Positions 18,165-25,711 of a stretch of 64,000 nucleotides of DNA are shown here, piece after piece. The notes beneath the pieces are model-generated. The model searched no databases and was not told where the DNA came from. It saw only the letters and a program-made list of their open reading frames with translations. The translations under genes were made by a program, and so were the position numbers. Source of the DNA: QHXW01 sp963752965 (lineage in GTDB: Bacteria > Acidobacteriota > Terriglobia > Bryobacterales > Bryobacteraceae); assembly GCA_963752965.1 (NCBI GenBank), contig CAVWAJ010000012.1, positions 1 through 64,000 of the forward strand. Direction: 5' to 3'. Each line of letters opens with the position of its first letter. The first letter of the stretch is position 1.

Positions 18165-18238
18165 TGGGCGGTCGCGGGCTCGAACCGCGGACCTTCTGCT
18201 TGTAAGGCAGACGCTCTAACCAACTGAGCTAACCGCCC
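18165..18238 (-). tRNA. tRNA-Val (anticodon UAC)
   Basis: The minus strand folds as a full cloverleaf. The acceptor stem is GGGCGGT paired with ACCGCCC and discriminator A; the D-arm is GCTC-AGTTGGTTA-GAGC; the anticodon stem TCTGC/GCAGA has loop CTTACAA, giving anticodon TAC; the T-arm contains GGTTCGAGCC. Length is 74 nt without an encoded CCA. It lies between a regulator remnant and IS5 copy A; tRNA genes are frequent integration targets, which fits the mobile character of this area. Confidence 0.93.
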
Positions 18239-18304
18239 AGAACGAGACTTTCTTGATTCTAAACCATTTCGAAGTTCCAATAAACTCCTTAGGTCGTCTT
18301 CTAA

Positions 18305-19560
18305 GAAGTTGTTGAAATAGCCTATCCACGGGTATTCCGACTCGAGTTTCCGCGTGGATGGGACATTCTCGCGATGCTTGGGTGGCTCTCCAAGCCGCGC
18401 AGTCGGCACCGTCCGCCGCTCTGCACTACGCTCCCGCCGGCCTGAGTCGCGGGATTCGCCACAGATTGTATGCCGCTACCGCGTACTGGAATAACCAACT
18501 CACTTTTTCCAGTCCGCGCAGCTTGACCTTCCTCATCCCCGCCACCGTTTTCAGCCACCCAAATGCCCGTTCGATGATGGGACGCCGCGATTGGCTCATC
18601 GCGTAGCCGCGGTGCCGGGTCGTCCGTCCGTCGATGGCGCTGCGGCGATTCTTGTTGTTTTGCGCCACGTGCGGCGTGATGTTCATCGCCTGCAAGGTCG
18701 TGACCAAGTCCCGGTTGTCGTACGCCTTGTCCGCGCCCAACGTGAAGCGCTGGCCGCGCCTATTCTTCCGCATCGCATCCGCCATCAAGATCGCTGCGTC
18801 TGCCTCCGCCGTTCCGTCAGCCTGCGTCAGCATCGCCTCCACGATGAACCCGTGCCGGTTCTCCACCATCACATGTCCCAGGTAACTCAACCGGGCTTCG
18901 CTGCCGCGCGACTTCTTATATAGCCGCGCATCGGGATCGGTTTTCGAGGCGTGCGTTACATTGGTGCGCTTGTCCCCGTGGAAGCTCGCTCCACCTTGGC
19001 TGTTGCTGTCGCCGCCATCCTTGCGCTGGAAACTCTTCTGACTGGCCCAGGCTTCGATCATCGTCCCGTCCACCGCGAAGTGTTCCTGCGACAGATGCGG
19101 TTTGGCTTGCTCGAGCACTTCGGCAAAGAACTCGCGGGCCACCGTCTCATTCAGCAGCCGCTCGCGATTCTTGCTGAACACCGCGTGATTCCATACCGGC
19201 TCGTCCATCTCCAGACCCACGAACCAACGGAACAACAGGTTGTAATCCAGTTGCTCCATCAGCATCCGTTCGCTGCGGATCGAGTAGAACGTCGGCAACA
19301 GCAGTGCCCGCAACAAACGCTCTGGTGGGATCGACGGCCGGCCATTGTCGGCATACATTTTGTCGAACCGCTTCGACATCCTCGCCAGAATCTGATCCAC
19401 CAACCGCCGGATCGCCCGCAGCGGGTGGTCCGGGGGCACCCGCTCCTCCATCGTCACGTAGCTGAACATCCCGCCTTGCTGTTTCTCGTCTCCGCGCATA
19501 TCTCAAAGACGATTAGAACGTCACGCAGGTGTCCTGCTGCCGCAGTTTTTCAACAAACTC
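18305..19560 (-). mobile_element. IS5-family element, copy A
   Basis: A 1,256-bp element with ends GAAGTTGTTGAAA (left) and GAGTTTGTTGAAAAA (right end, reverse complement). It encodes one transposase on the minus strand. Bases immediately outside are CTAA on the left and TTAG on the right. Both fit the IS5 target rule YTAR, but they are not direct repeats of each other, unlike copies B and C. Confidence 0.88.
18426..19499 (-). CDS. IS5-family transposase, copy A
   Basis: A 357-residue DDE transposase. The N-terminal DUF772-type domain covers about residues 40-115 (RPSIPPERLLRALLLPTFYS, WFVGLEMDEPVWNHAVFSK). The DDE_Tnp_1 core has VDGTMIEAWASQKSF (D), TLGADKAYDNRDLV (D) and RRPIIERAFGWLKTV (E, with the YREK-like context). 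It is nearly identical to copies at 25773 and 60761, with substitutions in the serine/glycine-rich segment after residue 185. It appears intact. Confidence 0.92.
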   Translation of the reverse strand: MRGDEKQQGGMFSYVTMEERVPPDHPLRAIRRLVDQILARMSKRFDKMYADNGRPSIPPERLLRALLLPTFYSIRSERMLMEQLDYNLLFRWFVGLEMDEPVWNHAVFSKNRERLLNETVAREFFAEVLEQAKPHLSQEHFAVDGTMIEAWASQKSFQRKDGGDSNSQGGASFHGDKRTNVTHASKTDPDARLYKKSRGSEARLSYLGHVMVENRHGFIVEAMLTQADGTAEADAAILMADAMRKNRRGQRFTLGADKAYDNRDLVTTLQAMNITPHVAQNNKNRRSAIDGRTTRHRGYAMSQSRRPIIERAFGWLKTVAGMRKVKLRGLEKVSWLFQYAVAAYNLWRIPRLRPAGA

Positions 19561-19816
19561 TTAGAGCACCGCCGATCCATCTGTTCGCCCAGTTCACCAT
19601 ATTCGGCTCCAAATGAAATAAGCGTTGAGAGGGGGGGAAAGTCCCATAAGCCATCAAAAATTCGTGGCAAGTCAGCAGATTTAGGTTCACCGGAAACAAT
19701 TTTCATTAATTTTTGGGGCTTTTCTGCTCCGCAAACTCTTATTTAATATAGGGGGGACGCACTGGTTCGCCGATAACCGCCCTGTGCCAACCGTGTGGGT
19801 CGTACGACGGAATGCG
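19561..19816. other. Gap right of IS5 copy A
   Basis: About 250 bases. A minus-strand frame starting at 19706 (MKIVSGEPKSADLPRIFDGL) runs into the IS element at its left end and could be the start of a gene cut by the IS, but it has no ribosome site or known motif. Confidence 0.3.
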
Positions 19817-20035
19817 ATGAGGGAGGCTCAGAAGCAGAAACGAAAAGATGCCGGGGCAATGCCGCCGTTTTGGATTCGACCGGAAGTCCAGCACGGCGAG
19901 CCAATTGATCCCCGCGTTGTTGAGGCATCGCAGCGACTTTGGTCTTGGGCTTACCGCTACGTCGAAATAGAACTACAAGACGGCGCGTGCGCCGCCGAAC
20001 TACCGAGTTGGTTGCTGACGATCCCAAGCTATTGA
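19817..20035 (+). CDS. Small hypothetical protein, probably a truncated gene
   Basis: A 72-codon frame. The segment PIDPRVVEASQRLWSWAYRY followed by VEIELQDGACAAEL resembles the N-terminal part of hypothetical acidobacterial proteins in which a helix of this type ('ERLWPRAFAYVQRELNDxxxAAELLE') begins a longer helical domain. After AAEL the similarity ends and the frame closes within ten residues, which suggests a frameshift or truncation. No strong ribosome site precedes ATG 19817; an upstream GTG-type start at 19784 is also possible. Confidence 0.35.
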   Translation: MREAQKQKRKDAGAMPPFWIRPEVQHGEPIDPRVVEASQRLWSWAYRYVEIELQDGACAAELPSWLLTIPSY

Positions 20036-20278
20036 TTCTCCAGGGGGCCGATTTTAGTAGTCTGTTAGTGGACTTTTGTTGGACTCCACCCTTTTTCCCC
20101 TCGCGGGGGCTGCGACGATCAGCGTTGCCAGCTTTCCGTCACGAGGCCGTCATACCGGCACGTAGCCCCGGCGGGTATATTGAAGTCCAATGGACATTCG
20201 TCTCAATCCTCGCTCTCAGCGACTATTAACTGGATTCGGGCCTTTTAGCTGATTCGCTATTTAGCAGTTTCCTTGCCC
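20036..20278. other. Gap between the small fragment and the toxin-antitoxin pair
   Basis: No gene is supported in these 240 bases. Together with the preceding gap it appears to be decayed sequence to the right of IS5 copy A. Confidence 0.3.
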
Positions 20279-20602
20279 TTACGCTCTCACCTCATGCGCA
20301 GCGCTTTCAGCGCGACGCACCCGGACTTTGACCTCCACGCGCGACCCGAGCCGGTTGAGGATTGACATGAGGCGATCGACGGTGAACCGCCCAAGGTCCG
20401 CACTGCGGATACGCGAGAAGTCAGCCGCCGCAATGCCCGTGCGGCCGTGCGCGGCGCGCACGGTCAGGTGTTCCCGATCAAGCGCCTTGATGATTTCAGC
20501 CGCGAGGATCGCCTTGAATTGTTCGGCATCGGCGGTCTCGTGCCCCAGATCGCGGAATACATTGCCGCTTCCCCGCACCACTTTCACCTTTTCGCTTTTC
20601 AT
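20279..20602 (-). CDS. HigA-like XRE antitoxin
   Basis: A 107-residue protein with a helix-turn-helix of the HTH_37/XRE type: AAEIIKALDREHLTVRAAHG, RTGIAAADFSRIRSADLGRF and TVDRLMSILNRLGSRVEV. This is the usual antitoxin of HigBA-type modules in which the toxin gene comes first. Its ATG overlaps the toxin stop by four bases (ATGA), which ties their translation. The antitoxin is expected to neutralise the toxin and repress the shared promoter upstream of 20946. Confidence 0.82.
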   Translation of the reverse strand: MKSEKVKVVRGSGNVFRDLGHETADAEQFKAILAAEIIKALDREHLTVRAAHGRTGIAAADFSRIRSADLGRFTVDRLMSILNRLGSRVEVKVRVRRAESAAHEVRA

Positions 20603-20946
20603 CGCAACATCTCCTTCAATCTCTTCAAACAGTCCTTTATCAAATCGATTTCGCGTTGCGGCGTCTTGATGCCCTGCCTCGATTTCTTCTGGAACGCGTG
20701 CACGACCCAGATTTCATCAGCGAGCTGCACTGCATAGACCGCGCGAAACGCATCGGCCTTGAACAGCAGCGCGATCTCGAACACGCCCGAGCCCAGGCCG
20801 TGCATGGGTTTTGCAATGTCGGCCTTGCCACCCTCGGCGGCGATCGTCAGAGCGGCAAGACAGATCGACTTGGCTCCTCCCGGAAACGTCTCGAATTCCT
20901 TCAGTGCCGCCCTGATCCAAGAAACGGGCCGTGTCTTTCGGGTCAT
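20599..20946 (-). CDS. HigB/RelE-like toxin (phage Gp49-type)
   Basis: A 115-residue protein of the Gp49/HigB-like RelE superfamily: AALKEFETFPGGAKSICLAA, MHGLGSGVFEIALLF, FRAVYAVQLADEIWVVHAFQ, then KKSRQGIKTPQREIDLIKDC. The 'VFEI...FRAVYAV...VVHAFQKKS+QGIKTP' pattern is diagnostic. Family members are ribosome-dependent mRNA endonucleases. ATG 20946 gives the family length; a start at 20991 or 21003 would add basic residues. It is the first gene of the pair with the antitoxin at 20279. Confidence 0.85.
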   Translation of the reverse strand: MTRKTRPVSWIRAALKEFETFPGGAKSICLAALTIAAEGGKADIAKPMHGLGSGVFEIALLFKADAFRAVYAVQLADEIWVVHAFQKKSRQGIKTPQREIDLIKDCLKRLKEMLR

Positions 20947-21208
20947 GGGCCAACCGCTACGGTGCCTCCCCTTACATCGCCATGTTGTCATATTTGCCAA
21001 CACTTGTCAAGAAAGCCCACTGACCAGGGCGGCGGCGCGAGAGATCCATTCCTGGATTTCCTGATCGGTGGCCCGTTGTCGGGTTGGTTGGTACTCGCTA
21101 GAAGGGCGCGGCCGGCGCTAACGTCGTCGATCGTCGGGACGGGTGCTCATTCGGCTCCTCGCCCAAATTGCGGCCGGCTCGGCATCCAATAATGAATACC
21201 TCTGAACT

Positions 21209-22102
21209 TCATCTCGATGCCGCAGCGGATGAAGCCGTGGATATTTGGTTGCGGCGGCACGTATACGCCCGGGTGAATTCAGCGCCTAGATAAAACACTT
21301 GCGCCGAATAGTAGACCCACACCAGTGCGATTATCAGCGAGCTCGCTGCTCCGTATGTGTCCGTGAAACTCGCTTTGCCAAGATACACTCCCAACAACAA
21401 CTTTCCAGCAGTGAACAGCAGCGAGGTGAGGACCGCGCCGACAGTTACATCACCCCATTTGAGTGGTACTTTGGGGAGAACTTTAAAGATGAAAGTGAAA
21501 AGAACCGTGATGACCGCAAAGGAGACTACCCAATCGGCGGTCTGAATCAGGGCACGTGGCGGAGCTGCCACCGAGTTCAGGTACTGGTCCGCGGCAGAAA
21601 TCCACACATTCACAATCAGCGAGGCTAGTAAGAACAAGCCGGCGCAGAGTACGATCGCGAATGAAAGAAGCCACTCTGTAACCAAATTCAACATGCTACG
21701 GACCCGGCTGCAAGTCGTGTTTTCCGGAACTTTCCAGATCGTGTTCAGTGCATCCTTCAGCTCGCTGACTACGGCCGTGGCGCTGAAGAAGAGAGTGACT
21801 AGCCCAAGCACAGTAGCCGTGATCCCACTCGAAGGCCGGTGCGTTCCTTTGAGCAAGGCCTGAATGACCTTGGCGCCTTCACCTCCTACTAAGCTTTGGA
21901 TTTGCGAGATCAGGCGGCCCTCGGCCGCGTTGGCGCCGAATGCAAAACCAGAGATAGCGAGGAGAATCAACAGAGTCGGCGCCAGAGACAGGGCCATGTA
22001 GTAGGCCAGCGCGGCCCCTAGGCGCGGTGCTCTATCCTCCTGCCAATTATGAATCGTAATCGTGAATAGAGTTGCGATTTCTTTGAGTGAAATAAACCTC
22101 AT
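21209..22102 (-). CDS. YihY/BrkB-family inner-membrane protein
   Basis: A 297-residue membrane protein with about six hydrophobic segments. The N-terminal signature is DRAPRLGAALAYYMALSLAP TLL, followed by FFSATAVVSELKDALNTIWK, LLSFAIVLCAGLFLLASLIV, PKVPLKWGDVTVGAVLTSLL and YGAASSLIIALVWVYYSAQV. These match the BrkB/YihY family (formerly mis-annotated as ribonuclease BN). The function is not settled; an inner-membrane transporter or channel is likely. The gene is monocistronic, and ATG 22102 begins the conserved N-terminus. Confidence 0.88.
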   Translation of the reverse strand: MRFISLKEIATLFTITIHNWQEDRAPRLGAALAYYMALSLAPTLLILLAISGFAFGANAAEGRLISQIQSLVGGEGAKVIQALLKGTHRPSSGITATVLGLVTLFFSATAVVSELKDALNTIWKVPENTTCSRVRSMLNLVTEWLLSFAIVLCAGLFLLASLIVNVWISAADQYLNSVAAPPRALIQTADWVVSFAVITVLFTFIFKVLPKVPLKWGDVTVGAVLTSLLFTAGKLLLGVYLGKASFTDTYGAASSLIIALVWVYYSAQVFYLGAEFTRAYTCRRNQISTASSAAASR

Positions 22103-22500
22103 CTGCTACTCGAGACTCGGCTCTCTGGTCGGATTGCCATACCGCTTCGGCGATTTTTCGTGAACCTATTGCCCAAGCTGGCGTCAACTGCACCCGTAAG
22201 CCGGAATGAGACAATACTACCCACCCCATCACGAGCAGAGATGCTCGTTGCTACGATACATCAACAACCTTACAGGCGATGAGCAAATGTGAGCAGATTA
22301 CAAAGCCTGTGTCCGTTAGAATTGGAGCAGAATCGTGCATGACGGCTCTTTCGGCGACGATAACGCTTAGTGTCTCGCGTGCCACAGATTCCAGCAGCAC
22401 GAAATATGAAATTGCCCTGGAGCCCGGATTCCTCTAACAGCCGCGCCAATAGCGAGGCCGTGACGCTCGCCAGTGAATTGCGCGACGATTCGGGCATGCT
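22103..22500. other. Divergent intergenic region
   Basis: About 400 bases between the divergent brkB-like gene and the AI-2E-type permease gene, so promoters for both are expected here. I see a short hairpin GAGCA-GAGA-TGCTC near 22237-22252 but no clear box to name. Confidence 0.35.
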
Positions 22501-24384
22501 ATGAGCGCGTTGCGCCGGGGCCCAGCGCACTCAAATATCGGGGCTGTGGTCCTGGTGTTTGCAATCGTCGCAGCGTTGTATTTCGCGCGCGACATTCTGA
22601 TTCCGCTGGCATTCGCTTTAATTTTGACGTTCCTGTTGACGCCCGCAGTCATATTCCTGGAAAAGTTACACTTGGGCCGTGTTCTGCCCGTTATCCTGAC
22701 AGTTCTGGTATCGATGGCGGCGGCAGGCTGGATTACCTGGATCATAGCGAATCAGCTCGTTGATGTCGCAAGCCAGTTGCCCACATATCGCCAAAACATC
22801 CATGCAAAAATTGAAGCGCTTCGTAACCGGGGAAAGGGAGCACTAGGCCGGGCCGCCGACAGCGCTAAAGACATTGGACAGGAGCTCTCCAGGCCAGACA
22901 CTCCGGCGATTGCCCCCACGCCTCCAGTGCGGAATCAGAAGGAGCGAAACGCATCCAAGACCCCGCCGCCTCCAGTACCCGTGCAGATCGTCCAGGCCCC
23001 GACAAACAGATTGGCCGACCTTCCCGATTTGCTGAAACCATTTCTTGCGCCCCTTGGGCGCGCGGGCATGGTCCTCATTTTTGCGATTTTCATGCTGATC
23101 AAGAGAGAGGACCTGCGGAATCGTCTTCTCCGGCTTGTCGGACTCGGCCAGATGAATATGATGACGCAAGCGCTGGACGACGCAGCGCACCGTGTCAGCC
23201 GATATCTATTGATGCAGTTTTTGGTGGACGCCGGTTTTGGAACCTTGTTTGGGATCGGACTTTATTTCATTGGCGTGCCCAATCCAGTGTTATGGGGAGT
23301 CTTGGGAGGCATCTTGCGCATTGTGCCCTATGTCGGAACGCTTGTCGCAGCCGCCATGCCGATCCTCCTCTCGCTAGCGGTTTTCGATGGGTGGCTGCCG
23401 CCGCTGCTCGTGTTATCGCTATTCGCCGGCCTCGAACTGATCATCAGTAACTTCGTCGAGCCCATGCTATATGGTGCGCACACGGGGATTTCTTCGTTAG
23501 CACTATTGGTGACGGCTGTCTTTTGGACTGTCCTTTGGGGCCCCGCAGGCCTCATCTTGTCTACACCGCTCACAGTCTGCGTAGTTGTCCTGGGTCGCTA
23601 TTTTCCTCAACTCTCGTTCTTGCACATACTTCTGGGGGACGAGGAGGCTCTCGAAGCAGAAGCTCAACTGTACCAACGGTTACTAGCCATGGATCAATCA
23701 GAAGCGCGAACGATTGTCGAGTCATTTCTGAAGGGGAGGCCTTTGATCGAGTTATACGATTCGGTCCTCATACCTGCCTTAAGCCTGGCTGAGCAGGACC
23801 GTCATAATGGGACACTTGACACCACGCATGAGGACTTTCTTTTTCTGAGCATCAACGAAATGATCGCCGAGTTTTCGGAGTACCATCCGGTGCTCGGTTC
23901 GCCGGAGAAGGAAGACGACGATCGAGGGCCAAACCCGACCGGGGATTTCAATAGCCGGATACTCTGTCTGCCGGCACTGGATCAGGCTGATGAGGTAACG
24001 GCCGCGATGCTGGCGCAACTATTGGAGCAGAGGGGCTACGTGGCTCTACCCTTTCCCCACGGCACCTCGCCCATTGAAATGGTCGCGTTGCTCAATCCAG
24101 AACAACATGACGTGATCTGTATCTCCGCATTACCTCCTTACGCATTTGCGCCTGCGCGCATGATTTGCAAGCAGATCCGGGGACGCTTTCCTGGAATCAC
24201 AGTTGTTGCCTGTATCTGGGGATTCACGGGCGATACAGAGAAGGCCAAGGCCCGCTTCGATCGAAATCAACCAGATCGACTGATAACGAGCCTGGCGCAA
24301 GCCCTGGAACAAATTGAGAAGCTAGTCAGTCTGAAGCGTAGTGGCTCCGCGGAACCGATCGATAGTCGGGCGCTACACGTTTAA
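22501..24384 (+). CDS. AI-2E-family permease with an extra C-terminal cobalamin-binding-like domain
   Basis: A 627-residue protein. Residues 1-360 are the AI-2E/PerM transporter fold, with paired hydrophobic helices (FARDILIPLAFALILTFLLT, DAGFGTLFGIGLYFIGVPNP, VLWGVLGGILRIVPYVGTLV, LFAGLELIISNFVEPMLYG, WTVLWGPAGLILSTPLTVCV). A proline-rich insert lies near residues 135-165. Residues 370-480 are soluble and helical. Residues 480-610 read like a Rossmann or B12-binding-type module (ILCLPALDQADEVTAAMLAQ, LLEQRGYVALPFPHG, DVICISALPPYAFAPARMIC, FPGITVVACIWGF), but the cobalamin-ligand DxHxxG motif is not visible. Standard family members are about 350 residues. What is exported, and what the tail senses, is unknown. 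Confidence 0.82.
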   Translation: MSALRRGPAHSNIGAVVLVFAIVAALYFARDILIPLAFALILTFLLTPAVIFLEKLHLGRVLPVILTVLVSMAAAGWITWIIANQLVDVASQLPTYRQNIHAKIEALRNRGKGALGRAADSAKDIGQELSRPDTPAIAPTPPVRNQKERNASKTPPPPVPVQIVQAPTNRLADLPDLLKPFLAPLGRAGMVLIFAIFMLIKREDLRNRLLRLVGLGQMNMMTQALDDAAHRVSRYLLMQFLVDAGFGTLFGIGLYFIGVPNPVLWGVLGGILRIVPYVGTLVAAAMPILLSLAVFDGWLPPLLVLSLFAGLELIISNFVEPMLYGAHTGISSLALLVTAVFWTVLWGPAGLILSTPLTVCVVVLGRYFPQLSFLHILLGDEEALEAEAQLYQRLLAMDQSEARTIVESFLKGRPLIELYDSVLIPALSLAEQDRHNGTLDTTHEDFLFLSINEMIAEFSEYHPVLGSPEKEDDDRGPNPTGDFNSRILCLPALDQADEVTAAMLAQLLEQRGYVALPFPHGTSPIEMVALLNPEQHDVICISALPPYAFAPARMICKQIRGRFPGITVVACIWGFTGDTEKAKARFDRNQPDRLITSLAQALEQIEKLVSLKRSGSAEPIDSRALHV

Positions 24385-24794
24385 CACGGTTGGCGTTGGC
24401 AGTGCCATTCAACAAGAGCATTCGACCGCGACTGAGACGCCGGGCCGACAAGTCCGGCACCCTTTCGAACCAAAGCCCTTCCTCCGAACCGCAGCTTTGG
24501 TACACATGCGCTCCTGCTTCACCTCGCCAACAGCGTGTTGGATCTCTTGCTGGCCTCTGGCTAAGCAGACTGTAGACGTGACCTAAGTTAACAGGCGCAC
24601 CGTTGTCAGTCTGTTCAAAAGTGCTCACAGTTGTTGAAGTTATCGGAGCCCTATACAGTCTGGCGAATCTAGCGACGTACTGCGGCTCAGCGTTCTGCCC
24701 GAGCGATCTTTGACGTCGGTGGCAAGTTAACTCGGCCTGGTGGAGCACCACGTGCAGGAGACTTCAAGGCGAGATATCGCCATGGAGGATTGGC
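24385..24794. other. Intergenic region with a repeated dyad element
   Basis: About 410 bases between the permease and the secreted protein gene. The 43-bp element at 24585-24627 is the only structured part I can point to. The ribosome site GGAGG of the next gene lies near 24783. No protein gene is supported. Confidence 0.4.
24585..24627. repeat. 43-bp dyad element, copy 1 (second copy at 40355)
   Basis: This stretch aligns without gaps to 40355-40397. Both carry TAACAG, a 15-base spacer, then TCTGTTCAAAAGTGCTCA, the last 18 bases being identical. TAACAG and CTGTTC form an imperfect inverted repeat across the spacer. Copy 2 lies 40-80 bases upstream of the DksA/TraR-type gene. A regulator-binding site or shared promoter is a reasonable guess; nothing identifies the regulator. 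Confidence 0.55.
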
Positions 24795-25373
24795 TTGAAA
24801 AAGATTGTAGGGCTATCAGTTCTGATTTGTGTGGCTGCTTTTGCACAGGATAAGGGACGCAGTGGGGAGACGCGCGGTGGCGGTCACCCCGCAGTTGGCG
24901 GGGGACACATCCCTGCTCACGGTCCCGCTCCAGCAAAGGCTTCTAAGCCTGCGCGCGCTTCGACTCCTGCACGAGGTCAGCAGTCCGCTGCCGCGACCGA
25001 GAACCACATTGCCGTGGACAAGAAAGGTCATCCGGAGGTTCCGCACGTTCACGCTAAGAACGATCAATGGGTCGGACACAATAGTGGCGCCAACGACCCG
25101 CATTACCACATCGATCAGCCGTGGTCACACGGACACTTCACCGGCGGCTTTGGACCCCAGCATGTATTCGTGCTTGCGGGAGGAAACCGGGAACGCTTCT
25201 GGTTCGGCAACTTCTACTGGGACGTCGCGGCATACGATTACAACATCGTCGCGGGATGGAACTGGGCTGGTGATCAGATCGTGATCTACGAGGACCCGGA
25301 CCATATTGGCTGGTATCTCGCATACAACCCGCGGTTAGGCACTTACGCTCACGTCGAGTACCTGGGAGGTTGA
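24795..25373 (+). CDS. Secreted histidine-rich hypothetical protein
   Basis: A 192-residue exported protein with signal peptide MKKIVGLSVLICVAAFAQ. A glycine/histidine/alanine-proline-rich linker follows (residues 20-75), then a histidine- and aromatic-rich domain (HPEVPHVHAKNDQWVGHNSG, DPHYHIDQPWSHGHFTGGFG, ERFWFGNFYWDVAAYDYNIV, DQIVIYEDPDHIGWYLAYNP). The second half resembles small periplasmic proteins common in Acidobacteria. Metal binding is possible from the histidine content but unproven. Translation probably starts at TTG 24795, 8 bases after a strong GGAGG. Confidence 0.72.
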   Translation: MKKIVGLSVLICVAAFAQDKGRSGETRGGGHPAVGGGHIPAHGPAPAKASKPARASTPARGQQSAAATENHIAVDKKGHPEVPHVHAKNDQWVGHNSGANDPHYHIDQPWSHGHFTGGFGPQHVFVLAGGNRERFWFGNFYWDVAAYDYNIVAGWNWAGDQIVIYEDPDHIGWYLAYNPRLGTYAHVEYLGG

Positions 25374-25524
25374 CTCTCTACCGGTCGGACAGTGTGCGCC
25401 TCCGGGCTCGGGAAAACGTGACGATGTCCGGTTAATTAACCGCTAAACGGAGGCCCAGCTGCCGAGGAGAGTTTATCCGCAGCAAAAATGGGGAGTTTGG
25501 GGCGACAGCAGATCCCGCACTCCC

Positions 25525-25549
25525 AAGTGCAGATTCTGCACTTTTTTTG
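25525..25549 (+). terminator. Putative rho-independent terminator
   Basis: AAGTGCAG-ATT-CTGCACTT forms an 8-bp perfect stem with a 3-base loop and runs into TTTTT. It lies about 150 bases downstream of the secreted protein gene that ends at 25373 and just before IS5 copy B. Confidence 0.6.
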
Positions 25550-25711
25550 GGAACATTCCGCCAGTCACGCCAGCAGTAACACTCGGGCGCGCTTGGTCTG
25601 TCTCGTGCTCTATACGCAGGGGGGCATCACATGATGCCCAACTTGCGTGCAGAACAAATCGATACTCTGACAGCGTTTGCTCCCGCTACGCTGCCCGTTA
25701 TCAGCCTTTAG

